A stretch of 64,000 nucleotides of DNA from DATLLN01 sp963797175 (GTDB taxonomy: Bacteria > Actinomycetota > Thermoleophilia > Gaiellales > JAICJC01). The notes under the pieces were generated by a model. The model saw only the letters and a list, made by a program, of their open reading frames with translations. It searched no databases and was not told the origin of the DNA. Below are positions 8,940-17,708 of this stretch, piece after piece (within the stretch, counting starts at the first letter, position 1; each line of letters opens with the position of its first letter). The position numbers were made by a program, and so were the translations under genes. Location of the stretch: positions 744,001-808,000 of the forward strand of contig CAWCOL010000009.1 in the NCBI GenBank assembly GCA_963797175.1, in the 5' to 3' direction.

Positions 8940-10115
8940 ATGAGCGAACCCACTTTCCGTGACCTTGGCGTGAGCCAGGTCGTTGTCGATGCGCTGATTG
9001 CGCGCAACGTCGACGCTCCGTTTGCCATCCAGGCACTGGTGCTGGAGGACGCCCTCGCCGGCCACGACGTGCTGGCCAAGTCCCCCACCGGATCGGGCAA
9101 GACGCTCGCCTTCGCGCTGCCGATCGTCGAGCGCACCGAGCCGAACGGCCCGGTCCCCGCCGCCCTCGTGCTGGTGCCCACCCGCGAGCTGGCCGTGCAG
9201 GTCACCGAGGAGTTCGCCCCGATCGCCGCCGCCCGCGGGCTCGAGGCGGCCGCCGTCTACGGCGGCGTCAGCACCCGCACCCAGGCGAAGCAGGCGCGCA
9301 CGGCGCAGATCCTGGTCGCCACTCCCGGCCGCCTCACCGACCTGGTGCAGCAGCGGCTGGTGTCGCTGGCCAAGGTGCAGGTGCTCGTGCTGGACGAGGC
9401 CGACCGGATGCTGGACATGGGCTTCAAGCCGCAGGTCGACAAGATCGTGCGCTGGCTGCCCGAGGAGCGGCAGACGATGTTCTTCTCCGCCACGCTGGAC
9501 GGCGAGGTGGGGATGCTGGCGCGCCGCTACACCACCGAGGCCCGGCGCCACGACGTCGTCGGCCAGACCGAGACGGTGGAGCAGGTCGATCACCGCTTCG
9601 TGTCGGTCACGGACGAGGGCAAGATGGCCACGCTGGTCGAGCTGCTCTCCCACTCGGAGGGATCCACCCTCGTCTTCGTCCGCACCAAGCGCGGCGCGGC
9701 GCGGCTGGCCGAGAAGCTGGCGAAGCGCAACGTCGAGGCTGTCGCCATCCACGGCGACCTGACGCAGGTCAAGCGCGAGCAGGCGCTCAAGGCGTTCGAG
9801 CGCGGCAAGGTTCGCACGCTGGTCGCGACCGACGTCGCCGCCCGCGGACTCGACCTCGACCACATCACCCACGTCATCAACTTCGATCCGCCGGACGACA
9901 ACAAGGGTTACGTCCACCGGGTCGGCCGCACCGGCCGCGCGGGCCGTACCGGTACCGGCATCACGCTGGTCACGGACGACCAGCAGGCCGACGTCAGCCG
10001 GATCGCAGCGCGGCTCAAGCTGGGCGCCGAGTTCGAGGCGACGGGGATGAAGACCGCCCCGCCGCGCCTCGTCTACTCCTCCAAGGGCCGCCGCGGCGGC
10101 CGCCGCCGCTTCTAG
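8940..10115 (+). CDS. DEAD-box RNA helicase
   Basis: A 391-residue minimal DEAD-box helicase. All motifs are present: SPTGSGKT (I), PTRELA (Ia), TPGRL (Ib), LDEADRMLDMGF (II), FSATL (III), LVFVRTK (IV), ATDVAARGLDLD (V) and HRVGRTGRAGRTG (VI). A short Arg/Gly-rich tail ends the protein, as in RhlE-type helicases that remodel rRNA or mRNA. About 130 bases separate it from the upstream flavoprotein gene. This leaves room for a long 5' leader of the kind seen before cold-responsive helicases, but no recognisable riboswitch was found. GGAG precedes the ATG. Confidence 0.93.
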   Translation: MSEPTFRDLGVSQVVVDALIARNVDAPFAIQALVLEDALAGHDVLAKSPTGSGKTLAFALPIVERTEPNGPVPAALVLVPTRELAVQVTEEFAPIAAARGLEAAAVYGGVSTRTQAKQARTAQILVATPGRLTDLVQQRLVSLAKVQVLVLDEADRMLDMGFKPQVDKIVRWLPEERQTMFFSATLDGEVGMLARRYTTEARRHDVVGQTETVEQVDHRFVSVTDEGKMATLVELLSHSEGSTLVFVRTKRGAARLAEKLAKRNVEAVAIHGDLTQVKREQALKAFERGKVRTLVATDVAARGLDLDHITHVINFDPPDDNKGYVHRVGRTGRAGRTGTGITLVTDDQQADVSRIAARLKLGAEFEATGMKTAPPRLVYSSKGRRGGRRRF

Positions 10116-10164
10116 CTTCTCGGGCGAGGTGTGGGCCACTGACCGCGGCGGCGGTGGACCACCC

Positions 10165-10499
10165 TGCCAGGTCAGGCACCGATTCCTGGCACCGACACGG
10201 ATCGTGCTGTGCGCTTGGCTGGTGGTCGAACCGGAGCCAGGCACGGAGCCTGACCCTCGGTTTCGCAGGTTGGGCTCCTGACGGTTGCGTCAGGTCTTTG
10301 GTGCCTCTTCGTCACGGAACTCCGGATCGGCTGTGATGGGGTCTGCACGTGCCAGACCCCGTACCGGACACCCTAGATCCCATGGTTGCACGGAATCCGG
10401 CCCGCCGGATTCGTCACGCCTTCCACGATGGAGCGTCACGACTCCCGGATCGCCTGTGATCGGGTCCGGCACGGTGCCAGACCCCGTGCCAGACCCCGT
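10165..10499. repeat. Hairpin- and repeat-rich intergenic block
   Basis: The gene-free stretch 10116-10512 holds several inverted repeats: TGCCAG/CTGGCA (10165-10170 and 10186-10191), CAGGC/GCCTG (10238-10252), CCTGACG-GTTG-CGTCAGG followed by TCTTT (10277-10299), and GGGGTCTG/CAGACCCC (10338-10360). Two imperfect direct copies of about 53 bases start at 10310 and 10434. Both contain CGTCACG, then CGGATCG, then CTGTGAT, and end in GTGCCAGACCCCGT. The second copy ends in two head-to-tail copies of GTGCCAGACCCC (10474-10497). The pattern is that of REP-like palindromic elements. The second and third hairpins may also help terminate the helicase transcript. Confidence 0.65.
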
Positions 10500-10512
10500 C
10501 TGACGGTGGTGT

Positions 10513-11232
10513 CTACGGCAGCTCGGTGCGCGTCATCGCGCGGGCCGCGAGCAGCGTGCCGCCGGCCGCGGCGCAGAGCAGCACGATGATGGCGGTGCCG
10601 GGCGAGACGACGGCGGCGGCCGCCTGGGGCAGCCGCTCCGCCACCACGGCCCGGCCGTAGGCCGCGATCGAGAGCCGGTCGGCGGAGGCGGCGAAGGTGG
10701 CGATCGAGCCCTCCCAGAGCAGGATGTAGAGGACGCCGACGACGATCGGGCGGCGCACCCGCAGCGCGAGCCATGCCGAGAGGGCGCAGTACGCGGCCGC
10801 CGCCAGCGCCATCCCCAGCAGCGGCCAGGCGATCAGCCCGACCGTCGCCTGCCCACCCAGGGCGAGCAGCCCGGTCAGCACCAGGCTGGGCGCGAGCAGC
10901 GCCATCGCCGCCGTCCACGCCGCCGCGATCTTGGTTGCGACGATCTCCAGGCGCGAGATCGGCGTCGCCGCCAGGTAGAGGATGGTGCCGTCCTCGCGCT
11001 CGTCGCCGATCGAGCTGACGCCGGCGATCAGCGAGACCAGCGCCGTCACGACCGGCACGAACAGCTCCTGGGACAGGTGCGAGTAGAAGTCCCGGCCGTG
11101 GGCGTCCGATGGCGCCGCCACCGCGAACACGAACGCGGCGAGGACGGGCGCGAGCACGAGCAGCGCGAGCGCGATCGTCCGCCGCTGATAGAGCAGCGCG
11201 CGCACCGTCAGGCGGTAGATCGGGCCGCTCAC
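10513..11232 (-). CDS. ABC-2 type permease (second)
   Basis: A 239-residue protein with six hydrophobic segments, for example residues about 18-38, 55-75, 98-118 and 122-142. ISSIGDEREDGTILYLAATP is the conserved cytoplasmic loop of ABC-2 permeases (NatB/NosY type). The GTG start at 11232 overlaps the TGA of the upstream ATPase gene (GTGA), which indicates translational coupling. It forms an exporter or channel with that ATPase. The substrate is unknown. Confidence 0.8.
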   Translation of the reverse strand: MSGPIYRLTVRALLYQRRTIALALLVLAPVLAAFVFAVAAPSDAHGRDFYSHLSQELFVPVVTALVSLIAGVSSIGDEREDGTILYLAATPISRLEIVATKIAAAWTAAMALLAPSLVLTGLLALGGQATVGLIAWPLLGMALAAAAYCALSAWLALRVRRPIVVGVLYILLWEGSIATFAASADRLSIAAYGRAVVAERLPQAAAAVVSPGTAIIVLLCAAAGGTLLAARAMTRTELP

Positions 11233-12176
11233 CGGGCCGTCCCCCGGGCGCGCTGGTGCAGGTAGGCGTACACGCTCTCGAGGTCGTCGCCGATCGGCTC
11301 GACGCTGCGCAGCGTGGCGCCGTTGCGGCGGGCGATGCCGGGCAGCAGCCGGCTGAACAACTCGACGTCGTCGGTGTCCACCGTCACCCGACCCTCGGCC
11401 AGGCTGACGGCCGACACGGGCGCGCTGCCGATCAGCTCGCCCGCCAGCCGCGACGGGTCGCCGTCGGTCGAGATCCGCACACGGCGCGGCCGGTCGGAGA
11501 TCAGGCGGCGAATCTCGGCCGTCTCTCCCTCGGCCACGATCCGGCCGTTGACGAGCACGAGCACCCGCGGCGCCATCCGCTCGACCTCGTGCAGCACGTG
11601 CGACGAGACCACCACCGTGCGGCCCTCCTCGCCCAGCGCCGTCAGCAGGTCGACCACGTGCCTGCGGTGCGCCGGGTCGAGGCCGTTCAGCGGCTCGTCC
11701 AGGAGCAGCACGTCCGGGTCGTGGGCGAGCGCCTGAGCCAGCTTCACGCGCTGGCGCAGGCCGTGGGAGAAGCCGCCCACCTGGCGGTCGGCCACGTCGC
11801 CCAGATCGACGGTCGCGATCGCGCGCTCCGCGGCCGCGACGGGGTCGGCGACGCGGCGCAGGCGCGCACACAGGGTGACGACCTCGCGGGCGGTGAGGAA
11901 CGGCCACGGCGGACTGTGGTCGGGCACGATGCCGATCCGCCGGTAGACGTCCGGCGTGCGCCGGGGATCGACACCGCGGACGCGGACGGTGCCCGAGCTG
12001 GGCGTCGCGAAGCCGCCGCACAGGCGCAGCGCGGTGGACTTGCCGGCGCCGTTGTGCCCGAGCAGGCCGGTCACCCCGGGCCCGACGGTGAACGAGACAT
12101 CGGCCAGCGCGACCTTGTCGCCGTACCAGCGGGAGACGCGGTCGAAGACGATGGCAGGGGCGTCGGGCTCGCTCAT
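11229..12176 (-). CDS. ABC transporter ATPase (second)
   Basis: A 315-residue ATPase: Walker A GHNGAGKS near residue 40, signature FSHGLRQR, Walker B VLLLDEPLNGLD and the switch His in SSHVLHE. A C-terminal extension of about 95 residues follows the nucleotide-binding domain, as in NatA/CcmA-type exporters. The ATG at 12176 has a good ribosome site (GGGGGAG, 6 bases upstream). It lies between two ABC-2 permeases in one minus-strand operon and overlaps the next gene by GTGA. Confidence 0.9.
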   Translation of the reverse strand: MSEPDAPAIVFDRVSRWYGDKVALADVSFTVGPGVTGLLGHNGAGKSTALRLCGGFATPSSGTVRVRGVDPRRTPDVYRRIGIVPDHSPPWPFLTAREVVTLCARLRRVADPVAAAERAIATVDLGDVADRQVGGFSHGLRQRVKLAQALAHDPDVLLLDEPLNGLDPAHRRHVVDLLTALGEEGRTVVVSSHVLHEVERMAPRVLVLVNGRIVAEGETAEIRRLISDRPRRVRISTDGDPSRLAGELIGSAPVSAVSLAEGRVTVDTDDVELFSRLLPGIARRNGATLRSVEPIGDDLESVYAYLHQRARGTAR

Positions 12177-13032
12177 CCCGTCTCCCCCGGTAGCGCCAGA
12201 TGATGATGCCCAGGCTGACCGCCATGACGACGATCAGGTCGATCGCCCACCCACCCGGGCCGGCGGCCGGAGAGGAATAGCCGGGGTAGAGCGACGTCGC
12301 CACCTCGATCGGCGCGGCCGCGAACGCGAGCAGCCCGAGGCCGTGGTGGTTGAGCGCATTGCCGAGCACGCCCCCGACCACCGTGGGGATGGTCATGAAG
12401 GCGAGGTAGCCGCCGATCGCGAAGACCCGCCGCGACGTCAACGAGGCGATTGCGAGGCCGACCAGGCCGAAGTACGCCGCGATGATCACGCCGCCCACCA
12501 CGATCCGGTAGATGTCGCCGAGATGGTTCTGCACGTAGCCGACCGGGTGGTCGGCGAACAGGACGTTGCCCGCATAGAGAAAGGCGACCGGCACCAGGGT
12601 GACGAACAGCAGCGGCACGATCGCCGCCAGCGCTTTGCCGAACACGTACTGGCCGCGGGTCAGCGCGGTCGAGAAGTACAGCGTCAGCACCCGGTCTCGA
12701 CGGTCGGGACAGAGCAGCTCCGGCGTCGTCACGGCGGCAAACAGGAGGATGACGATGCCGATCATCCCGACGTAGTCACTGTAGGGAAGGACGGTCGAGA
12801 GGTCGGTCGAGATCTGCTTGGCGAACAGCGCCCGCAGGCCGAGCACGACCACCGCCGGGGCAAAGGCGACGATGGTCAGCGCGATCGGGATCAGCTTGAC
12901 CTTCCAGCTGCGGCGGGCCCCCATCGAGCGCAGCGCGCTCCAGCGCGCCAGCGCGAAGATCGCCGCGGACTCGCCGTCCAGCTCGCCGTCGAACCGGGTG
13001 AAGCGAACGTCGTGGAGCTGGCCCGTGCTCAC
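12173..13032 (-). CDS. ABC-2 type permease (first), probable frameshift at its end
   Basis: About 286 residues with six membrane segments, from a GTG at 13032 that overlaps the TGA of the upstream ATPase. The frame shows no stop where the protein should end. It stays open through the next ATPase gene, out of frame, and even into the second permease. A five-base C run at 12184-12188 (G run in the coding strand) is the likely fault. One additional G would create a TGA overlapping the ATPase ATG, matching the other junctions of this operon. Removing one G would instead fuse permease and ATPase in frame. I take the first reading. Confidence 0.65.
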
Positions 13033-13947
13033 TCCATCGCCTCGATCAGGCTGTCCTCCAGCGACGGGCCGGCCGGGCGCAGCTCGTAGAGCCCGGCGCC
13101 CGAGTCCGCCGCCGCGTCGCGCACCATGTCCGGCAGCGCCTCCGGCCGGTCGGAGTCGAGCACCATGACGTCGTCATCGCGCACCCGCAGGAGCGCGCCG
13201 CGGCGGGTCGCCTCCTCCAGGAAGCGCTCGACCTCGCCGCCCACCCGCACCCGCACCGGGCCGGCGCCGGCCCGCCGGTCGTGGTCGATCGGCCGGGTCA
13301 CGGCCACCCGGCCCTCGCGCAGCACGATCACGGCGTCGCAGGTGCGGGCGATGTCCTCCAGCACGTGGGACGACATCAGCACCGAGATGTCCAGCTCGCT
13401 GGACAGCCGGCGCACCAGCTGCAACATCTCCTCGCGGCCGGCCGGGTCGAGGCCGTTGGTCGGCTCGTCCAGGATCACCAGCCGCGGCGAGTGGACGATC
13501 GCCTGGGCCAGGTTCGTGCGCTGCCGCATGCCGACCGAGAAGGTGCCGATCAGGCGCGACCGCTCCTCCTCCAGGCCGACGTGGAACAGCACCTCGGACG
13601 CCCGCAGCACCGCGACCCGGCGGGGCAGGCCCCGCAGCTCGGCCAGGTGCACCACGAAGTCCACCGCCGTCATGCCCAGCGGCAGGCAGTCGTGCTCGGG
13701 CATGTAGCCGAGGCGCCGCCGCACGTCCCACGAGCGACGGGCGACGTCCAGCCCGAGCACGGTGATCTGCCCCGCGTCCGGCCGCACCAGCCCCAGCATC
13801 AGCTTCATCAGCGTGGACTTGCCCGCGCCGTTGGCGCCCAGCAGGCCGACCGCGCGGTCGGCCATCGTCACCGAGACGTCGTCCAGCGCCTGCACGGCGC
13901 CGTAGCGCTTGCTCAGGCCCCGTGGCCTCGACCGCCGGCTCGGTCAT
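13029..13947 (-). CDS. ABC transporter ATPase (first), frameshift near N-terminus
   Basis: The ATPase shows Walker A GANGAGKS, signature FSVGMRQR, Walker B LVILDEPTNGLD and switch His SSHVLE. Read without correction it starts only at the 'VQALDD' codons (13895), lacking the first beta strand. An ATG at 13947, overlapping the glycerol kinase stop (ATGA), opens a second frame. Deleting one base of the CCCC at 13918-13921 joins the two into a normal N-terminus (TGLSKRYGAVQALDD). It pairs with the first ABC-2 permease. Confidence 0.8.
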
Positions 13948-15362
13948 GCCGCGCTCCGCACGCGCTCGACGGCCGAGCGCCAGCCGGCCAGCAGCCCCTC
14001 GCGCTGGTCGGGCGCCATCGCCGGCTCGTAGACGGCGGAGGCGCGCCACCCCTCGGCGACCTCGTCCACGTCGCGCCACAGGCCCACTCCGATGCCGGCC
14101 AGGGCCGCCGCGCCGAGCGCCGTCGTCTCGGCCTCGGCCGCGACCTCGACCGGCATGTCGAGCACGTCGGCCTGGAACTGCATCAGGAACCGGTTGGCGG
14201 TGGCGCCGCCGTCCGCGCGGAGCTGCGAGACGCCGGCGGGCAGCGCGTCCACCACGTCGCGGGTCTGGAAGGCGATCCCCTCCAGCGCCGCGCGGACGAC
14301 GTGCGCTCTGCCGCAGCCGCGGTCGAGCCCGGTGATCGCGCCGCGGGCTGCCGGGTCCCAGTGGGGCGACCCGAGCCCGGCCAGCGCCGGGACGAAGTAG
14401 ACGCCGCGCGTGTCCGGCACCGAGTCGGCCAGCTGCTCGCTCTCGGCGGCCGTCGCCAGCATGCCCAGATCGTCGCGCAGCCACTGGACGGCCGCGCCGG
14501 AGACGAACACCGACCCCTCCAGCGCGTAGCCGGCCGGCGCGGCCGCCGTGCGCAGAAGCCCGTGCGGCGCGGGGCCGCCGTCGTCGCCGTCGTGGACGAG
14601 CAGGAAGCTGCCGGTGCCGTGCGTGACCTTGGCCTGGCCACGGCGGAAGCAGGCCTGCCCGACCAGGGCGGCCTGCTGGTCGCCGGCGATGCCGGCGATC
14701 GGCACGCGGGCGCCGAGCAGCTCTGCCTCCCCGGCGATGCCGGCCGACGGGACGATGCGGGGCAGCACATCGGTGGGCACGCCGAACAGGTCGAGCAGCT
14801 CCGCGTCCCAGCGGAGGCCGGCCAGGCCGCAGAGCAGGGTGCGGGAGGCGTTGGTGGCGTCGATCGCGTGCACCTCGCCGCGGGTCAGGTGCCAGATCAG
14901 CCACGAGTCCACCGTGCCGAAGGCGAGCCCGGCCGCGTCGCCGTGCTCGCGCAGGATCCAGCGCAGCTTGGTCGCCGAGAAGTACGGGCTGGGCACGAGA
15001 CCGGTGCGCTCGCGCAGCAGGGCCTCGGGCAGCTCGGCGCACTCGGCCGCCGTGCGGCCGTCCTGCCAGACGATCGCGGGGTGCACCGCGCGGCCGGTGG
15101 CGCGGTCCCAGACGACGGTGGTCTCGCGCTGGTTGGTGATGCCGATCGCGTCCAGATCGCCGGCGCCGATCCCGGCGTCGGCGAGCGCCGCCGCGGCGGC
15201 GGCCGGGACACTCTCCCAGATCTCGTCCGGATCCTGCTCGACCCAGCCCGGCTGCGGATAGCGCTGGCCGATCGGAACCGACCCGCGGCCAACCACCGAC
15301 AGGTCGTCGTCCACGACCAGGCAGGTCGTGCCGCTCGTTCCCTGGTCGATGGCGAGGATCAC
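13944..15362 (-). CDS. glpK: Glycerol kinase
   Basis: A 472-residue FGGY-family kinase. DQGTSGTT (residues 5-12) is the phosphate-binding loop, TNQRETTVVWD and IVWQDGRT are glycerol kinase signatures, and the ATPase-fold block is GALEGIAFQTRD-like (ALEGIAFQTRDV) followed by LRADGGATANRFLMQ. The enzyme phosphorylates glycerol to glycerol 3-phosphate. It is slightly shorter than the usual 500 residues. The GTG start at 15362 directly precedes the conserved N-terminus. It is the first gene of a run overlapping the ABC genes and lies 40 bases after the GT39-like gene. Confidence 0.9.
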   Translation of the reverse strand: MILAIDQGTSGTTCLVVDDDLSVVGRGSVPIGQRYPQPGWVEQDPDEIWESVPAAAAAALADAGIGAGDLDAIGITNQRETTVVWDRATGRAVHPAIVWQDGRTAAECAELPEALLRERTGLVPSPYFSATKLRWILREHGDAAGLAFGTVDSWLIWHLTRGEVHAIDATNASRTLLCGLAGLRWDAELLDLFGVPTDVLPRIVPSAGIAGEAELLGARVPIAGIAGDQQAALVGQACFRRGQAKVTHGTGSFLLVHDGDDGGPAPHGLLRTAAAPAGYALEGSVFVSGAAVQWLRDDLGMLATAAESEQLADSVPDTRGVYFVPALAGLGSPHWDPAARGAITGLDRGCGRAHVVRAALEGIAFQTRDVVDALPAGVSQLRADGGATANRFLMQFQADVLDMPVEVAAEAETTALGAAALAGIGVGLWRDVDEVAEGWRASAVYEPAMAPDQREGLLAGWRSAVERVRSAA

Positions 15363-15402
15363 CGCGCCAGTATCGCAGCGGCTCGCACCGGCACCCGCCG
15401 CC

Positions 15403-16899
15403 TCACAGCGTCGAGCGCACGATCCGGTCCTGCCACAGCGTCCCCAGCGGCGCGTCCAGGGTGCAGATCTGGACGGTGCGGCCGCGCTCCTCGTTGGGCA
15501 GGCGGTACGGGTTGTCGATCACCGCGAGCACGTGGTGGGACGAGCAGAACGTGTCCAGGTCGGCGCCGTCGTAGCCGACCGTGAGCGCGACCGTCTGCGG
15601 CAGCCGCTCCGGCCGCCAGAACTGCCAGGACAGGTGCCCGCTGACCGGCGGCGGCAGCCCGTCGCGGGGGCCGAAGAGGGCCAGCGCGCCCGCCTCGCCG
15701 TAGTTCTGGGCGAGGATCGCGGCGTGCGCGCGCTCGCTCGCGGGCAGCCCATGCCAGGCCCGGGCCGTTGTCGCGACCAGCTGCGGCCAGCCGATCTCGT
15801 CGTCGTAGAACCCGGGGTCCCACACCCGCGAGCTGACCATGTGGCGGGTCGAGTAGATCGGCACGACCACCGGCAGCGCGACCGCAAGCACCGCCCCGTG
15901 CAGCAGGCAGAGGGCGACGGCCGCTGCGACCGCCCGGCGGCGGCGGGCCCACTCCGCCAGCGCGACGACGCCGGCGGCAATCGGCACCGCGTCGGCGGGC
16001 AGCGGGTAGTAGCTGCGCCCCTGCTCCAGGAAGAAGACGGCCGTGACGATCACCGGCACCAGCGCGAGCGGCCGCAGCCGTGGCCGGCGCCACAGCGAGA
16101 CGACCCCGATCGCCGCCAGCACCGTCGCCGCGCCCAGGAACGCCACCCCCTCGGCGACGAAGCTGGCCGGGCCGGTGTCGGACGCCGTGTCGGCGTGCTG
16201 GCTGGAGAAGAAGTCCACGCTCACCCAGGCGTGCTGCTGCTGCCAGATCAGGTTCGGCGCCCACAGCAGCAGGGCGATCCCGGCCGCCAGCCAGGGGCCG
16301 CGCGTGCGCAGCAGCGGGCGTCCGTCGCTCACCGCCAGGGCGAGGAAGATCGCGCCGATCAGCGCCAGGATGGTGTACTTCGTCTGCAGGCCGACGCCCG
16401 CGATCACGCCCGCCAGCGGCCACAGCCGCGGCTCCGGCCGGCCCAGGATCCGCAGCAGCACCAGCATCAGGGCGATCCAGGGCACCGCGTCCAGCACGGT
16501 CGTGTGGAAGATGCTGCCAAACGCCAGCGCGTAGGGCGTGACGGCGAACGCCAGCGCAGCGACGAGCTGGACGCGCAGAGAGGCGCCCAGCTCCCGCGCG
16601 ACAAACGCGACCAGCACGATCGCCGCCACGCCCGTGGCCTGGGCGGTCAGCCGCAGTCCGCCCAGCGACGGCCCGGCGACCGCGTCCACCAGCCACGCGA
16701 TCCAGGCGGTGACCGGCGGGAAGTCCACGTAGCCGAGCGCGGGGTGGCGCCCGGCCGCCAGGAAGTAGAGCTCGTCACGGTGCCAGCCGTACCGCTCGAG
16801 GAAGGGGAGGCCGACGGCGAGCTTGACGGCCGCCGCGGCGAGGCCTGCTGCGGCCGTCCTGCCCGGCGCGGTCAACCCGCGAGCCGCCGCAGCGCCCAC
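15403..16899 (-). CDS. GT39-like membrane glycosyltransferase
   Basis: A 498-residue multispanning protein of the PMT/ArnT (GT39-like) superfamily. The catalytic-type acidic pair appears in YGWHRDELYFL near residue 40 and is followed by about ten hydrophobic segments and a soluble C-terminal domain. These enzymes transfer sugars from polyprenyl-phosphate donors at the outer face of the membrane. The start may be the GTG at 16899 or a TTG at 16875, which overlaps the upstream gene's TGA (TTGA). The acceptor is unknown. Confidence 0.8.
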   Translation of the reverse strand: MGAAAARGLTAPGRTAAAGLAAAAVKLAVGLPFLERYGWHRDELYFLAAGRHPALGYVDFPPVTAWIAWLVDAVAGPSLGGLRLTAQATGVAAIVLVAFVARELGASLRVQLVAALAFAVTPYALAFGSIFHTTVLDAVPWIALMLVLLRILGRPEPRLWPLAGVIAGVGLQTKYTILALIGAIFLALAVSDGRPLLRTRGPWLAAGIALLLWAPNLIWQQQHAWVSVDFFSSQHADTASDTGPASFVAEGVAFLGAATVLAAIGVVSLWRRPRLRPLALVPVIVTAVFFLEQGRSYYPLPADAVPIAAGVVALAEWARRRRAVAAAVALCLLHGAVLAVALPVVVPIYSTRHMVSSRVWDPGFYDDEIGWPQLVATTARAWHGLPASERAHAAILAQNYGEAGALALFGPRDGLPPPVSGHLSWQFWRPERLPQTVALTVGYDGADLDTFCSSHHVLAVIDNPYRLPNEERGRTVQICTLDAPLGTLWQDRIVRSTL

Positions 16900-17243
16900 G
16901 CCGCGTTCAGCCGTGGCCGCCGGTAGCTCCGGCCCAGCACGGGGAGGTACTCGCCGGTGGCCGGGTCGATCGGCAGCCGCCGCTCGATCGGGTACCAGCG
17001 ATTGTGATCGTCGATCAGCCGGTTGACGTCGTCGAAGCTCAACGCCCGGGCCGCACGGCGCTGTGCCGCAGCCAGCAGGTCACCCGTGCCGAAGCGCGCC
17101 CGCAGCTCGTCCGCCACGTCGGCGAGCCGCCGCTCGTGCCGGGCTGTGAGGCGGTCGATCTCGGACAGCCGCTTCGAGAAGCGGGGCGGGCCGGCTGCGC
17201 CCAGCAGCAACCCCTCGATGGTCGGCGGCGGGATCCCGAGCAC
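16872..17243 (-). CDS. Conserved protein of unknown function
   Basis: A 123-residue soluble, basic protein. The middle is helical and charged (RLSEIDRLTARHERRLADV), and the C-terminal third contains NRWYPIERRLPIDPATGEYL and GRSYRRPRL, a pattern I have seen in small actinobacterial proteins without assigned function. The start is most likely the GTG at 17243. It diverges from the plus-strand gene at 17267, leaving 23 bases for both promoters, and overlaps the GT39-like gene downstream. Confidence 0.55.
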   Translation of the reverse strand: MLGIPPPTIEGLLLGAAGPPRFSKRLSEIDRLTARHERRLADVADELRARFGTGDLLAAAQRRAARALSFDDVNRLIDDHNRWYPIERRLPIDPATGEYLPVLGRSYRRPRLNAAWALRRLAG

Positions 17244-17266
17244 GCCGCACAGCGTACCCTCCAGCG

Positions 17267-17707
17267 ATGGAGCTGTTCCACGCCCTGCGGCTGATCGACG
17301 AGCGGGTCGAGGCGCTCGCGCGGCGCCACCTCGCCGCCGCCGATCCGGCCCCGGTCGCCGTCGCCTGGGAGCCCGTCGGCGACGGCTCGCGCACCGTCGT
17401 CTTCCATCCCCACGAGCGCGAGCAGCGGTGGCTCCGCCTGGTGCCGGCCGGAGCGGCCGTGCGGATCGAGGCGGCCGCCCAGACGGTCTTCCCGGTCGAG
17501 GACGAGCTCTATGCCGGCTTCTGCCGGAGCGGCGCCGAGCTGGAGCACCGGTGGTCGGCGGCCGGGATCGATGACGGCCTGACGGACGCGTACCGGTCGC
17601 TGTGGTCGTGGCGGCTCGATGCCGAGGCCGGCGCATGGATCGGCGATGGCCTGGTCGAGATCGCACCGTTCCCGGCCACCCGCGGGCTGCCCGCCGGGGC
17701 CGGCTGA
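17267..17707 (+). CDS. Small protein of unknown function
   Basis: A 146-residue soluble protein rich in Trp, Glu and Arg (HPHEREQRWLRLVPAG, LWSWRLDAEAGAWIG). No membrane segment or known motif is visible. It ends one base before the GTG of the acyl-CoA synthetase, so the two are probably cotranscribed. Codon use matches its neighbours. No function is proposed. Confidence 0.5.
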   Translation: MELFHALRLIDERVEALARRHLAAADPAPVAVAWEPVGDGSRTVVFHPHEREQRWLRLVPAGAAVRIEAAAQTVFPVEDELYAGFCRSGAELEHRWSAAGIDDGLTDAYRSLWSWRLDAEAGAWIGDGLVEIAPFPATRGLPAGAG

Positions 17708-17708
17708 C

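Noticed and set aside
10513..13032. One 839-residue fused permease
   Set aside because: The central third is the ATPase gene read out of frame, and GTGA/ATGA junctions mark separate genes.
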